From Rhodospirillaceae bacterium (GTDB lineage Bacteria; Pseudomonadota; Alphaproteobacteria; Rhodospirillales; Rhodospirillaceae), in assembly GCA_020852595.1 (NCBI GenBank), contig JADZAK010000116.1, positions 1-38,727 on the forward strand: 38,727 nt of DNA, written 5' to 3'. Each line of letters begins with the position of its first letter. Positions within the stretch are counted from its first letter, which is position 1. The notes under the pieces were generated by a model. That model made no database searches and was not told the DNA's origin. It saw only the letters and a list, made by a program, of their open reading frames with translations. Of the stretch, positions 8,496 through 16,129 are shown one piece after another. The position numbers were made by a program, and so were the translations under genes.

Positions 8496-11471
8496 TTACG
8501 GCTCGTGGCCCTGGTCGGGCGCGACGGCCGCGTCCATCGCCTTATTGAGCAGCATGTAGAGCTTGCCCATGTCGGAGGTGGAGAAGGTCGTGGTGAGCAC
8601 TTCCGCGCGGTCGGTGGCGCGGGCGTGTTTGACCAGGGCCGAGTACTCCTTGAGATAGCGCATGACGTACGAGCGGAACTTCTCGTCGGTCTTGTACTTC
8701 TGCTGGATCGCCTCGAACTTCTGGCGGCTGAGGGTCTTGGTGATGTGACGCAGGAACACCGCCTGGTCGCCCTTGTAGTAGCGCTTCCACAGTTCTTCCT
8801 CGACGCTCGGCTGGAAGATGCGTGCGATATCCACGGCGATGGAGTGAAGCTGCTCGATGACGTAAGTGGTGTTCTCGAGGAACTTGCCGGTATGGGCGCG
8901 GTCGTGAACGTCCTCGAGCTGCTTGGCGGTGTCGGCGGCCTTGGTGGCCGAGACCATGAGCTGGTCGACCTGGCGGGCGAAGACCTGGCCGGCCTTGCCG
9001 GTCTGCTCGGTAATGCCGTTCGAGGCTTCCACGAGGCTGTCGGCGTGCTTGCGCAAGGTTTTGAGAACGACCTCGACGCGGTTGACGGCTTCGTCGGCCG
9101 ATTTTCCAAGGGTGAGCAGCTGCTGACGGAACGCCTCGCCCGTCGCGCGCGTGCCGCCGGCGATCTTTTCCGACGTGTCGGCGAACTCGCCCAAGGACTG
9201 GCGCATCTTGTCGCCGGCGACCGCGACCTGGGCGGCGCCGCGATTGGTGGCGTCCTCGAAGTCGAGCATGAGCTTCTGCAGGGCGTCGCGGAAGCCGTTG
9301 AGGCGCACCTGGGCGTCGTCGGCGGTGGAATCGATGTTGGCCGCGCGCTGGCGCAGGCCGTCGCCGACCATCGCCATGACGTCGGTCGCGCGCGACGCGG
9401 CCTTGTCGATGGACGAGACATGATCGTTGAAGTCTTCCGAGGCGTTCTTCATGCGCGCCGCCGCCACGTCGGACGCGGAGCGCAAGGAGTCCTTCACGGT
9501 GTCCAACTGGTTGAGGACCGACTGCAGGTCCTTCGAAACGTTGCTTGCGACCGACGACAGGGCCGAGACTTCCGAGCCGATTTCGCGGCTGACGTCCTTG
9601 GTCTTGGCGACCGAGTGCGACACGGTGTCGGAGACCTTCTGCGACGTGACCTCGAGGGACTCGCGGATGGACTCGAGTTCCTTCGTCACGCGCGCCGAAA
9701 GCTGCATGAGTTCCGAGGAGTTTTGACTGAGAACGTCCGACATCGAACGGACGTGCGACAGGACCTGCTCGGACGTCGAGCCCATCTGGCGCGCCTGCTG
9801 GGCGAGCGCGGTTTCGCTGAGCTTGACGTGGGTGGTCAGCGTATTGGCCGCCATTTCCACTTCATCGTTCTGGCGGCGCAGGGTGTCGCGGATATTGTCG
9901 GCCTGCACCGACGCGCGCGTCGCGGAGTTCGCAAGCTGCTCGGCGTGTTCACGCACGCGCGCGCCCACGGTGTCGATCTTCTGGATGACGGTATCGGAAA
10001 TCTGGCCCATGGCCTCGGCGCGGCCGATGGCCACGGTCGACGCTTTTTCGAGGTCCGCGGTCGCGCGCTCGAACTTCTCGGTGACGATGCGCGAGCGTAC
10101 ATTGAATTCGTCGGCGGAGGCCTGGAGACGGTTCTCGACGCGGTCGGCCGCCTCGCCCACCGTGTCGGCCTGTTTCTTGACCATGCTTTCAACGGTGCGC
10201 AGCTTGGCGACCGCGCCGTCGGAGGCGGCGCTGAGTTCCTTGGTCTGGATCGCCAGCGCTTCTTCGACGATCTTCACGCGGCTGAGCACGCGTTCCATGA
10301 CCTGATCGAGGTTCGCGGTCTGCTGGCCGAGGCGCATGTTGACCTTGGTGGCCTGGTCTTCGATGCGGTCGCCCGCGGCGGCGAGTTCGCTGCGCTGGCG
10401 GTCGAACAGGTGTTCGAGGCCGCCGGCCTTGCTGGTCAGAGAGTCGGCGATTTCACCGACCACGATTTCGGCGCGCTTGGCGGCTTCCTCGACCTGCTCG
10501 GCGTTGGCCGCGACGGCCTTGCCCATCTCGTCGGCATAGTGCTTGGCCGCTTCGCCGGCCTTCGCCAGGGACTTTTCCTGCTCGCTCAGTTGTTGGGCGA
10601 TGGCGGCGCTTTGGCCGCGGGCGCGCTCGGTGGCGGTGGACAAGCTGTTCACCTGGCCGGCGAGGGTCTGGCCCATGCTGTGCACTTCGGCGAGAGTCTT
10701 CTGGCTGGCCGAGCGGATGAACTCATGCTGACGGCGCAGGCCGTCTTCGATCTTGAGGTTCACGTCGGCCGCGGAATCGATCACGGCCTGGAGCTTCGTG
10801 ACCTGCTCGGTGACGGCCGCGGCGGCCGAGGTCGCGCCGGCCTCCAAGGTGCCGGTGACCGTCGCGAGCTTTTCGGTGTCGCGCAGGAAGCCCGATTGCA
10901 GCTTCTGCATCTGACGCACGGCCGTTTCGCTGGCGCCGACAAGCGCGTTGGCCTGCGCGCGCAGGGACTCGGAGATGGCGTTGACGCGCGCCTCGCCCTC
11001 GGCCGACGGATAGGTGAGCTGCGCGAGGTGCGCGCGCAGCGCGGCGCTCTCGCGGCGCAGTTCACGGCCGCGGTCGAGGTAGGCGATGATCACCCAAAGG
11101 AAGGCCAGCGGAAGGACAAACGTGGCGGTAAGGCTGCCGAACTGGTCGGGCAGGAGGGTGAACAGCTGCCCCCAGCCGACGGCGGCGGTGATGTAAATCG
11201 CGAACACCGCGGCCCACGCGCCGGAGATGACGGCGCCGGCCAGTACGGACTTGCCCGCTTCATGCCACCAGCTCGGAGACGCCATGGTGGGCGCGGCGGC
11301 GACATCGATATCGGACGAAATCTCAGGGACGACGGAAACACCCGCGACGCTTTGCGGCGCCTTCAATCCGAAGGGCGGCTTCTTGATGCGCGCGGCGCGC
11401 GACGGCTTGTTCTCAACATAGATCGGCGCGCCCGAGTCCACCGCGCCTTCTTCGTGACGATCCTGAGCCAT
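8496..11471 (-). CDS. Large two-TM coiled-coil protein, TipN-like polarity factor candidate
   Basis: A 991-aa protein with a basic/proline-rich cytoplasmic head (1-70), two transmembrane helices (about 75-99 and 112-132), a very long Ala/Glu/Lys/Gln-rich heptad region (about 140-860), and a compact conserved-looking C-terminal domain (about 865-985: FLENTTYVIEQLHSIAVDIA, then SVEEELWKRYYKGDQAVFLR). This architecture matches TipN, the Caulobacter new-pole marker (two N-terminal TM segments plus a large coiled coil) that guides flagellum placement. The match is by architecture and my recall of the C-terminal pattern, not by alignment. A generic coiled-coil membrane protein or chemoreceptor-like protein is the alternative. 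Start ATG 11471 has AGGGAA upstream; the longer frame to 11555 has no support. It is divergent from the flagellin gene at 12059. Confidence 0.65.
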   Translation of the reverse strand: MAQDRHEEGAVDSGAPIYVENKPSRAARIKKPPFGLKAPQSVAGVSVVPEISSDIDVAAAPTMASPSWWHEAGKSVLAGAVISGAWAAVFAIYITAAVGWGQLFTLLPDQFGSLTATFVLPLAFLWVIIAYLDRGRELRRESAALRAHLAQLTYPSAEGEARVNAISESLRAQANALVGASETAVRQMQKLQSGFLRDTEKLATVTGTLEAGATSAAAAVTEQVTKLQAVIDSAADVNLKIEDGLRRQHEFIRSASQKTLAEVHSMGQTLAGQVNSLSTATERARGQSAAIAQQLSEQEKSLAKAGEAAKHYADEMGKAVAANAEQVEEAAKRAEIVVGEIADSLTSKAGGLEHLFDRQRSELAAAGDRIEDQATKVNMRLGQQTANLDQVMERVLSRVKIVEEALAIQTKELSAASDGAVAKLRTVESMVKKQADTVGEAADRVENRLQASADEFNVRSRIVTEKFERATADLEKASTVAIGRAEAMGQISDTVIQKIDTVGARVREHAEQLANSATRASVQADNIRDTLRRQNDEVEMAANTLTTHVKLSETALAQQARQMGSTSEQVLSHVRSMSDVLSQNSSELMQLSARVTKELESIRESLEVTSQKVSDTVSHSVAKTKDVSREIGSEVSALSSVASNVSKDLQSVLNQLDTVKDSLRSASDVAAARMKNASEDFNDHVSSIDKAASRATDVMAMVGDGLRQRAANIDSTADDAQVRLNGFRDALQKLMLDFEDATNRGAAQVAVAGDKMRQSLGEFADTSEKIAGGTRATGEAFRQQLLTLGKSADEAVNRVEVVLKTLRKHADSLVEASNGITEQTGKAGQVFARQVDQLMVSATKAADTAKQLEDVHDRAHTGKFLENTTYVIEQLHSIAVDIARIFQPSVEEELWKRYYKGDQAVFLRHITKTLSRQKFEAIQQKYKTDEKFRSYVMRYLKEYSALVKHARATDRAEVLTTTFSTSDMGKLYMLLNKAMDAAVAPDQGHEP

Positions 11472-11638
11472 CGTTCCCTGTCCCCGTCCCGGCTGATACC
11501 GGACGCATTTATTTATGAGTGCGGGCCCGCGGCATCGCGGGGCCCGATCCACCATCCCTGCAACCTAAGGCAAGGAACGTTAATAAAGTGTGGGGATAGC
11601 CTTGAAGAATCGGGCTTTTTAACGAATCCGGACACCTT

Positions 11639-11674
11639 CGATATCAAGGGATTGGGCGATATCAAGGGATTGGG
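11639..11674. repeat. Perfect 18-bp tandem duplication
   Basis: CGATATCAAGGGATTGGG occurs twice head to tail (11639-11656 and 11657-11674) without a mismatch. Perfect identity points to recent slippage or to a paired protein-binding site in the control region. Confidence 0.85.
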
Positions 11675-11911
11675 ACGTGTGAACGAGGCCGCGCAGCCGG
11701 TGGATTGCACATCCGCCGCTCGAGTTTGCCGCGACCCGCAACGATTTTCGTGCATCCGCAGCCGCGCGCGGCGCGTTTATTTTTCGTGCGCAATTCGCGC
11801 CAGGCACGCGAAGATCGACCCGTTCCGATACCTGAAAATTGTTAAAAAAGAGGGAATAGGCTCTCCCGCGTGTGTCCCAAAAGCCTCACTAATGTCATAA
11901 AAATCAATATG

Positions 11912-11927
11912 TTAACGAAATATTAAC
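11912..11927. promoter_or_regulatory. CtrA-type site TTAA-N7-TTAAC
   Basis: TTAACGAAATATTAAC matches the full CtrA consensus of alphaproteobacteria (TTAA, 7 nt, TTAAC). It lies 132 bp upstream of the flagellin start, a plausible activator position for motility genes. An additional TTAA occurs at 11953-11956. Whether it controls the flagellin gene, the divergent TipN-like gene or both is inference. Confidence 0.6.
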
Positions 11928-12001
11928 GAACTCTCGCACTTCGCGGAAAAAGTTAATAAGATACTCGTCTAAGTGGCAAGTGCCGCAGAACGCGGTTCCA
12001 A

Positions 12002-12039
12002 CCTCCGAGAAGGAGGATCGAGCACCTCCGTGATGGGGG
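12002..12039 (+). promoter_or_regulatory. Structured 5' leader of flagellin
   Basis: CCTCC (12002-12006) pairs with GGAGG (12012-12016) across GAGAA. A second CCTCC (12025-12029) can pair either with that same GGAGG or, with one U-G wobble, with GGGGG (12035-12039). The structures are mutually exclusive. The true ribosome site AAGGGGA (12047-12053) lies just downstream. Flagellin leaders in alphaproteobacteria are known targets of FlbT-type post-transcriptional control. Confidence 0.45.
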
Positions 12040-12058
12040 GAATTCGAAGGGGAATCGC

Positions 12059-12949
12059 ATGAGCGACATCGCAGTTGGTTCTGCAACACGCACCAATATT
12101 TCGTCGTTACAGCGCACGCAGTCGCTGATCGACGTTACACAAACACGTCTCGCCACCGGCCGAAGGGTCAACAGCGCGATCGATGACGCGGTGGCGTTCT
12201 TCACCGCGCGCAACCTGAACGACCGCGCCGCCGACCTCACCAACATCAAAAGCACCATCGCCAACGGGGTCGGGATCGTCACAACCGCCGTAAAGGCCCT
12301 GGAGTCGATCGAAAGCCTGGTCTCGCAGATGAAGGCGCTGGCGCAGTCGGCGATCTCGGCGACGGATGAGGACTCGCGCGCGGCGCTGGCCAGCCAGTTC
12401 AACGAACTGCGCAGCCAGGTCGACAATCTCGCCGAGGACGCGAGCTTCGACGGCGTCAATCTTCTCAAGAGCAGCACCGCGGCCTTTACCGGCGGCGGCG
12501 ACGATCTCACCATCAACCTCAACGAGCGGACGGAAGCTTCGGCGCTCAATCAAGTCGTGATCAGCGGCCTGGCCGATTCCGAATTCCAAAAGATCGTTCA
12601 TGACGCGGTCGTGGCGACCGGCACCGCCGGCGACACGACGGTCTGGGGGCAGACGGGCACCGCGGCGGTCACGGCCATCAACGCGGCCATCCGGGGCCTC
12701 GATTCGGCGCTAACGACCATCCGCAACAGCGCGCAGAGTTTCGGCAACAATGCCTCGTTGCTGGAACTGCGCATGGATTTCACCCAAAGCATGATCAGCA
12801 CTCTCGCCTCCGGCGCGGCGCTGCTGGTGAACGCCGATCTCAACGAAGAGTCCGCCAACCTGTTGTCGCTGCAAACGCGCCAGCAGCTCGGCACGATTTC
12901 GCTGTCCATCGCGCAGCGTTCCGAACAGTCGATCTTCCGTCTGTTCTAG
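12059..12949 (+). CDS. Flagellin
   Basis: A 296-aa flagellar filament subunit. The N-terminal coiled-coil domain (about 1-140) shows the flagellin pattern in a diverged form (ATRTNISSLQRTQSLID, then TRLATGRRVNSAIDDAVAFF and RNLNDRAADL). The C-terminal domain (about 205-296) ends in LGTISLSIAQRSEQSIFRLF, the typical hydrophobic flagellin tail. The central variable region is short (about 145-200). There is no signal peptide, as expected for export by the flagellar type III system. AAGGGGA lies 5 bp before ATG 12059. It stands alone here, without flaF, flbT or further flagellin copies, and is probably under CtrA-type control from the upstream region. It converges on the MocR gene with 8 bp between. 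Confidence 0.9.
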   Translation: MSDIAVGSATRTNISSLQRTQSLIDVTQTRLATGRRVNSAIDDAVAFFTARNLNDRAADLTNIKSTIANGVGIVTTAVKALESIESLVSQMKALAQSAISATDEDSRAALASQFNELRSQVDNLAEDASFDGVNLLKSSTAAFTGGGDDLTINLNERTEASALNQVVISGLADSEFQKIVHDAVVATGTAGDTTVWGQTGTAAVTAINAAIRGLDSALTTIRNSAQSFGNNASLLELRMDFTQSMISTLASGAALLVNADLNEESANLLSLQTRQQLGTISLSIAQRSEQSIFRLF

Positions 12950-12957
12950 GTTTAGGG

Positions 12958-14310
12958 TCACACCACGGGCATGGGCCGGTTCGAATTCCTCGCCGTTTCG
13001 GCGAGGAATTCGAGCGCCTGCGCGAGTTCGTCGCGGCTACGCGCCGCGCCGAGGCAGACGCGCACACCGCTCGGCGCCGCGCCGACCGCAAAAACCTCGT
13101 CGCTGACGACGGCAAGTCCGCGATGCAGCGCGCCGTAAACGGGCGCCGGCATCGGCAGCCAGATATGGTGCGCATGCGGCTGCGATGCATAGGGGATGCC
13201 CTTCAAGATCCGCGCCGCGAGGGCCTGACGACCGCGGGACTCCGCGCGGATCGCCTGGATGATCTTGTCGGCGACGCCGCTTTGCAGCCACTGCGTGGCG
13301 AGCGCCACCATGAGCGGCGGCGGCATCAGCACCGTGGCTTGAAGCGCGCCGCGCATGGCGGCGGCGGCCGCCTCATCGGGCACCAGCGCGTATGAAACAC
13401 GCAAGGCCGGCGCGATGCACTTTGCAAGCCCAACCGCAAGATACGCGCGTTCGGGGATCAGCGCCGCAATCGGCACGACGCCCGGTTCGAGCGCGCCATA
13501 GGCGTCATCCTCGATGAGAATTGCGCCGCTGCGGCGAATGACGTCCGCCACCGCCGCGCGCCGCGCCGCGCCCATGGTCGCGGTGGTGGGATTGTGCTGG
13601 GTCGGCGTGAGATAGACGATTTTCGGCTTATGCGTCTTGCAAGCCTTGGCGAGCGCTTCGGGCATGATCCCTTCGCCATCCATCGGCACGCCGGCAAGGC
13701 GCAGTCCAAGCTGCGCGGCGGCGGCCTTGATTCCCGGAAACGTCAAAACCTCGGTCACGACGGTATCGCCGCGCGACGTGAGCGCGAGCAGGGCATTGAA
13801 AACGATCGATTGATTGCCGGGCGCGATGACAAGCCGCGCCGTGTCGGCTTGCGGCACGCGTTTGCGCAGCCACTTCACGGCGGCCGCCGTATCGGTCAGG
13901 GCGCCGCCCGCGCGTTGATAGTTGAGAAACGCGCTGAACCCATAATCGTCCTGAATCGCCTTCAGGCCGTGCGCGATCCTCAAGTCGAGATTGGCTTCCA
14001 CCGGTTGCGGCGGAATGTTCATCGAAAGATCGATCTTTGTAACGACCGGCGCGTGTTTGTTGCGCGCGGTCGTCTCGGACACAAAGGTTCCCTGCCCCAC
14101 GCGCGCGTCGACGAGCCCGCGGCGGCGGGCTTCACCGTAGGCGCGTGTCACGGTGGTGAGATCGACGCCAAGCGCCTTCGCCAGCGAACGGTGCGTCGGC
14201 AGACGTTGGCCGCGCACAAGCCTGCCTCCCGCAATATCCGCTGCAAGGGCATCGACAATCCGTGTAAAAACCGGGCCGGACCACTCGGATAATGCAGGGA
14301 CCCAATCCAT
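12958..14310 (-). CDS. MocR/PdxR-type GntR regulator with aminotransferase domain
   Basis: A 450-aa transcription factor. An N-terminal GntR winged helix (about 10-76: GQRLPTHRSLAKALGVDLTT then VTRAYGEARRRGLVDARVGQGTF) is fused to a fold-type I PLP-binding aminotransferase-like domain (about 110-440). The latter shows ILIEDDAYGAL (about 260) and the likely PLP lysine in VGLAKCIAPALRVSY (about 290). MocR proteins sense PLP or amino compounds and bind direct repeats near their own gene. Such repeats (ATACAA) occur in the divergent 83-bp gap to the DUF983 gene, suggesting autoregulation and perhaps control of that operon. ATG 14310 has AAAGGG 9 bp upstream. Confidence 0.88.
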   Translation of the reverse strand: MDWVPALSEWSGPVFTRIVDALAADIAGGRLVRGQRLPTHRSLAKALGVDLTTVTRAYGEARRRGLVDARVGQGTFVSETTARNKHAPVVTKIDLSMNIPPQPVEANLDLRIAHGLKAIQDDYGFSAFLNYQRAGGALTDTAAAVKWLRKRVPQADTARLVIAPGNQSIVFNALLALTSRGDTVVTEVLTFPGIKAAAAQLGLRLAGVPMDGEGIMPEALAKACKTHKPKIVYLTPTQHNPTTATMGAARRAAVADVIRRSGAILIEDDAYGALEPGVVPIAALIPERAYLAVGLAKCIAPALRVSYALVPDEAAAAAMRGALQATVLMPPPLMVALATQWLQSGVADKIIQAIRAESRGRQALAARILKGIPYASQPHAHHIWLPMPAPVYGALHRGLAVVSDEVFAVGAAPSGVRVCLGAARSRDELAQALEFLAETARNSNRPMPVV

Positions 14311-14364
14311 ACAATTTGACCCTTTGTCTTTGATTGTTTGGATACAACAACTTTATTGTATGGA
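14306..14364. promoter_or_regulatory. MocR-type operator: ATACAA repeats
   Basis: A perfect 10-bp inverted pair TCCATACAAT (14306-14315) / ATTGTATGGA (14355-14364) spans the divergent promoter region. A third half-site, ATACAA, lies at 14342-14347. Two direct ATACAA copies plus one inverted copy are the layout expected for a MocR dimer binding site. The left copy overlaps the regulator's own start codon, which would suit autorepression. Confidence 0.6.
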
Positions 14365-14393
14365 TCATGATCGAGGTCAAGGAGACTGAGGCG

Positions 14394-14837
14394 ATGGCGC
14401 GGGACGCGCGTTCTGTTTCACTGGCGAGAGCGCTGGGCCGCGGGCTTTCGATGAAGTGCCCGGCGTGCGGCGAAGGCCGCATGTTCGGCGGCTTCCTCAA
14501 GGTGCAGGGCCGCTGCGAGACCTGCCGCGAGGAGCTTCATCACCATCAGGCGGACGACTATCCCGCTTACCTGGTGATTTTCGTGATCGCCAAGCTCGTG
14601 TTCGTCGGCATCCTGTTCGTCGAGCTGACCTATACCCCGCCCTACTGGGTCCATTTCGCGCTGTGGATGCCGCTCGTGCTGTTCGGCGCGATCGGCCTCT
14701 TGCAGCCGGTGAAAGGTTTCGTCGTCGCGCTGCAATGGCATCTCGGCCTGCACGGCTTCGAGGACGCGAAACATCGCCGCACCTTGCAGAATAAGCTGCG
14801 AGCCGGCGAACAGGTGAGCACGGAGGCACACCCATGA
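14394..14837 (+). CDS. DUF983 membrane protein
   Basis: A 147-aa protein of the DUF983 family, common in alphaproteobacteria. An N-terminal zinc-ribbon-like part has two cysteine pairs (MKCPACGEGRMF and CETCREELHHH, about residues 19-50). Two transmembrane helices follow (about 61-80 and 87-107), with a polar tail. The family function is unknown; it is often found near respiratory or cytochrome genes. AAGGAG lies 9 bp before ATG 14394, preferred over the in-frame ATG 14367, which has no ribosome site. Its stop overlaps the start of the cytochrome gene (ATGA at 14834-14837), so the two are translationally coupled. Confidence 0.8.
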   Translation: MARDARSVSLARALGRGLSMKCPACGEGRMFGGFLKVQGRCETCREELHHHQADDYPAYLVIFVIAKLVFVGILFVELTYTPPYWVHFALWMPLVLFGAIGLLQPVKGFVVALQWHLGLHGFEDAKHRRTLQNKLRAGEQVSTEAHP

Positions 14838-15307
14838 AACACACATCGTTCTGGCGCGCAGGCCTTGCAAGTCTCGCTTTGATGGCGGCGCCCGCGCAGG
14901 CGAGCGAAGCCGCCCTCGATCAGGAGGCGATCGCCTACCGCAAGGGGATCATGAAAACCCTGGAAGCGCAGTTCAACGCCATGGCGGGGATCATCGCCTT
15001 CGGCGGCCCCGCGGATAATCTGCGCTCGCATCTCGAGACGGTCTTGATCTCCGCCCGCATGGTGCTGCCGAGCTTCGAAAAGCACGCGCCGGGCGGCACC
15101 TCGCAGCCGCACCTCTGGGACGACTGGGCCGGATACACGCGTTACATGCAGGAGTTCGAGGCCGCCGTCGCCATGGCCATCGAAGCGTCCAAGCACAACT
15201 CGGTGAACCAGGTCATCTGGTACACGGATCAGATCAGCTGCCGGAAATGCCACGACATCTACAAGCAGAAGGGCGTCAGCGGCGGCGTGGAGTATCTCGG
15301 GTATTAA
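14834..15307 (+). CDS. Cytochrome c' (class II c-type cytochrome)
   Basis: A 157-aa periplasmic haem protein with a signal peptide (cleavage near AQAS, about residue 24) and a four-helix body. The single haem-binding motif CRKCH lies near the C-terminus (residues 136-140), the placement that defines class II cytochromes c'. The family binds NO or CO at a five-coordinate haem, or transfers electrons. Length is near the family norm (about 130-150 mature residues). It overlaps the DUF983 gene by 4 bp, forming a two-gene operon that may answer to the divergent MocR regulator. The tail after the motif (DIYKQKGVSGG) is short, as in other c' proteins. Confidence 0.85.
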   Translation: MKHTSFWRAGLASLALMAAPAQASEAALDQEAIAYRKGIMKTLEAQFNAMAGIIAFGGPADNLRSHLETVLISARMVLPSFEKHAPGGTSQPHLWDDWAGYTRYMQEFEAAVAMAIEASKHNSVNQVIWYTDQISCRKCHDIYKQKGVSGGVEYLGY

Positions 15308-16116
15308 GCGGCGACGGCGAGCACGAGCGGCGTGATGGCGTCGAGCAGCGCGTTCACGTCGCCCGAGCGGCCGTCCGGCCACACGCTTTCGTATTCAGCG
15401 ACCTCCAGGCCGACGACGCGCAGCTGACTGAGCGCTTCGAAGACGGCCTTGAGCGCCGCGAAGTCGATGCCGTCCGGCACCTGGTACTCGGTCGGGACGA
15501 GACCGGCGGACATGACATCGCAATCCAGATGCACATAGACCGGGCGTCCGCCGATCGCCTCGAGCAAGCGCTGCGCGAAGCCGTTCCCGCTTTCGACGAG
15601 GGTGATCTGCCCGGAGCGGATCTTATCGACCTCGGGCGGATCGAGATCGCGGCAGCCCGCAAGCACGACACGCGAGAAATCGAGACCGGCGCCGAGGCCG
15701 GTCTCCCAGTGTCCGCAGGCGCCGGTAATCACCATGCCGCCGAGATAGGCGAACTCGTTGAAGTTCTGATCGGCCGGGGTGTTGATGTCGCCGTGGGCAT
15801 CGAACCATACGAGCGCCGCGTCCGGATGATGTTTCGCGAGAACCGGCAGGGTGGCGATGCTCGCGGCGCACCTGCCGTTGATCAGCAGCCCCTTGCCGCC
15901 CTGCGCGAAGATAGTGTCGAGGTGCGCGGCAAGCTGCGTGAGTTTGGGCGTCGCGACCTTGAGCTGGGCCTCCCAGCCGCCGTCATGCACGGCCTCGGGC
16001 GCGGCGACGGTCTTCGCATCCAGGTTGAAACGCCTGGCGATAAGACCGCCGAGTTCCAAAGCGCCCTGCATGGCCCGCGGATTGCGGTCGGCGGCGCGGG
16101 CGGCATAGATGGACAC
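15304..16116 (-). CDS. Arginase/agmatinase-fold protein with altered metal motif
   Basis: A 270-aa ureohydrolase-fold protein. The second metal motif is intact (WFDAHGDINT, D106/H108/D110), as are the two aspartates of the third (HLDCDVM, D198/D200). The first motif, normally GGDHS, reads NGRCAAS (residues 80-86), so the first metal-binding His is replaced by Cys83. Known arginases need 4 Asp and 2 His for the di-manganese site, so activity is uncertain. The start is GTG 16116, since the family-like N-terminus (SIYAARAADRNPRAM) begins there; it lies 13 bp after the stop of the Atm1-type gene on the same strand. The tail overlaps the cytochrome c' stop by 4 bp on the other strand. Confidence 0.75.
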   Translation of the reverse strand: MSIYAARAADRNPRAMQGALELGGLIARRFNLDAKTVAAPEAVHDGGWEAQLKVATPKLTQLAAHLDTIFAQGGKGLLINGRCAASIATLPVLAKHHPDAALVWFDAHGDINTPADQNFNEFAYLGGMVITGACGHWETGLGAGLDFSRVVLAGCRDLDPPEVDKIRSGQITLVESGNGFAQRLLEAIGGRPVYVHLDCDVMSAGLVPTEYQVPDGIDFAALKAVFEALSQLRVVGLEVAEYESVWPDGRSGDVNALLDAITPLVLAVAA

Positions 16117-16129
16117 CGACGTTTTAGCA

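Larger units (their letters stand above)
11472..12058. other. Control region between TipN-like and flagellin genes
   Basis: A 587-bp divergent intergenic stretch. From left to right it holds a strong GC hairpin (11523-11531 with 11536-11545), an 18-bp tandem duplication (11639-11674), an AT-rich TTAA-bearing segment (about 11836-11960) with a CtrA-type site, and the structured flagellin leader (12002-12039). No credible coding frame is seen. Confidence 0.7.

Noticed and set aside
8505-11900. 1131-aa open frame on the plus strand, opposite the coiled-coil gene
   Set aside because: It is an antisense shadow of the high-GC coiled-coil gene. Its protein is Leu/Gly/Arg/His-biased with no domain or ribosome site, while the minus strand has TM helices and heptads.
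11970-11990. Possible sigma-54 promoter (TGGCAAGTGCCGC) before flagellin
   Set aside because: GG and GC are not 10 nt apart, so the -24/-12 spacing fails.
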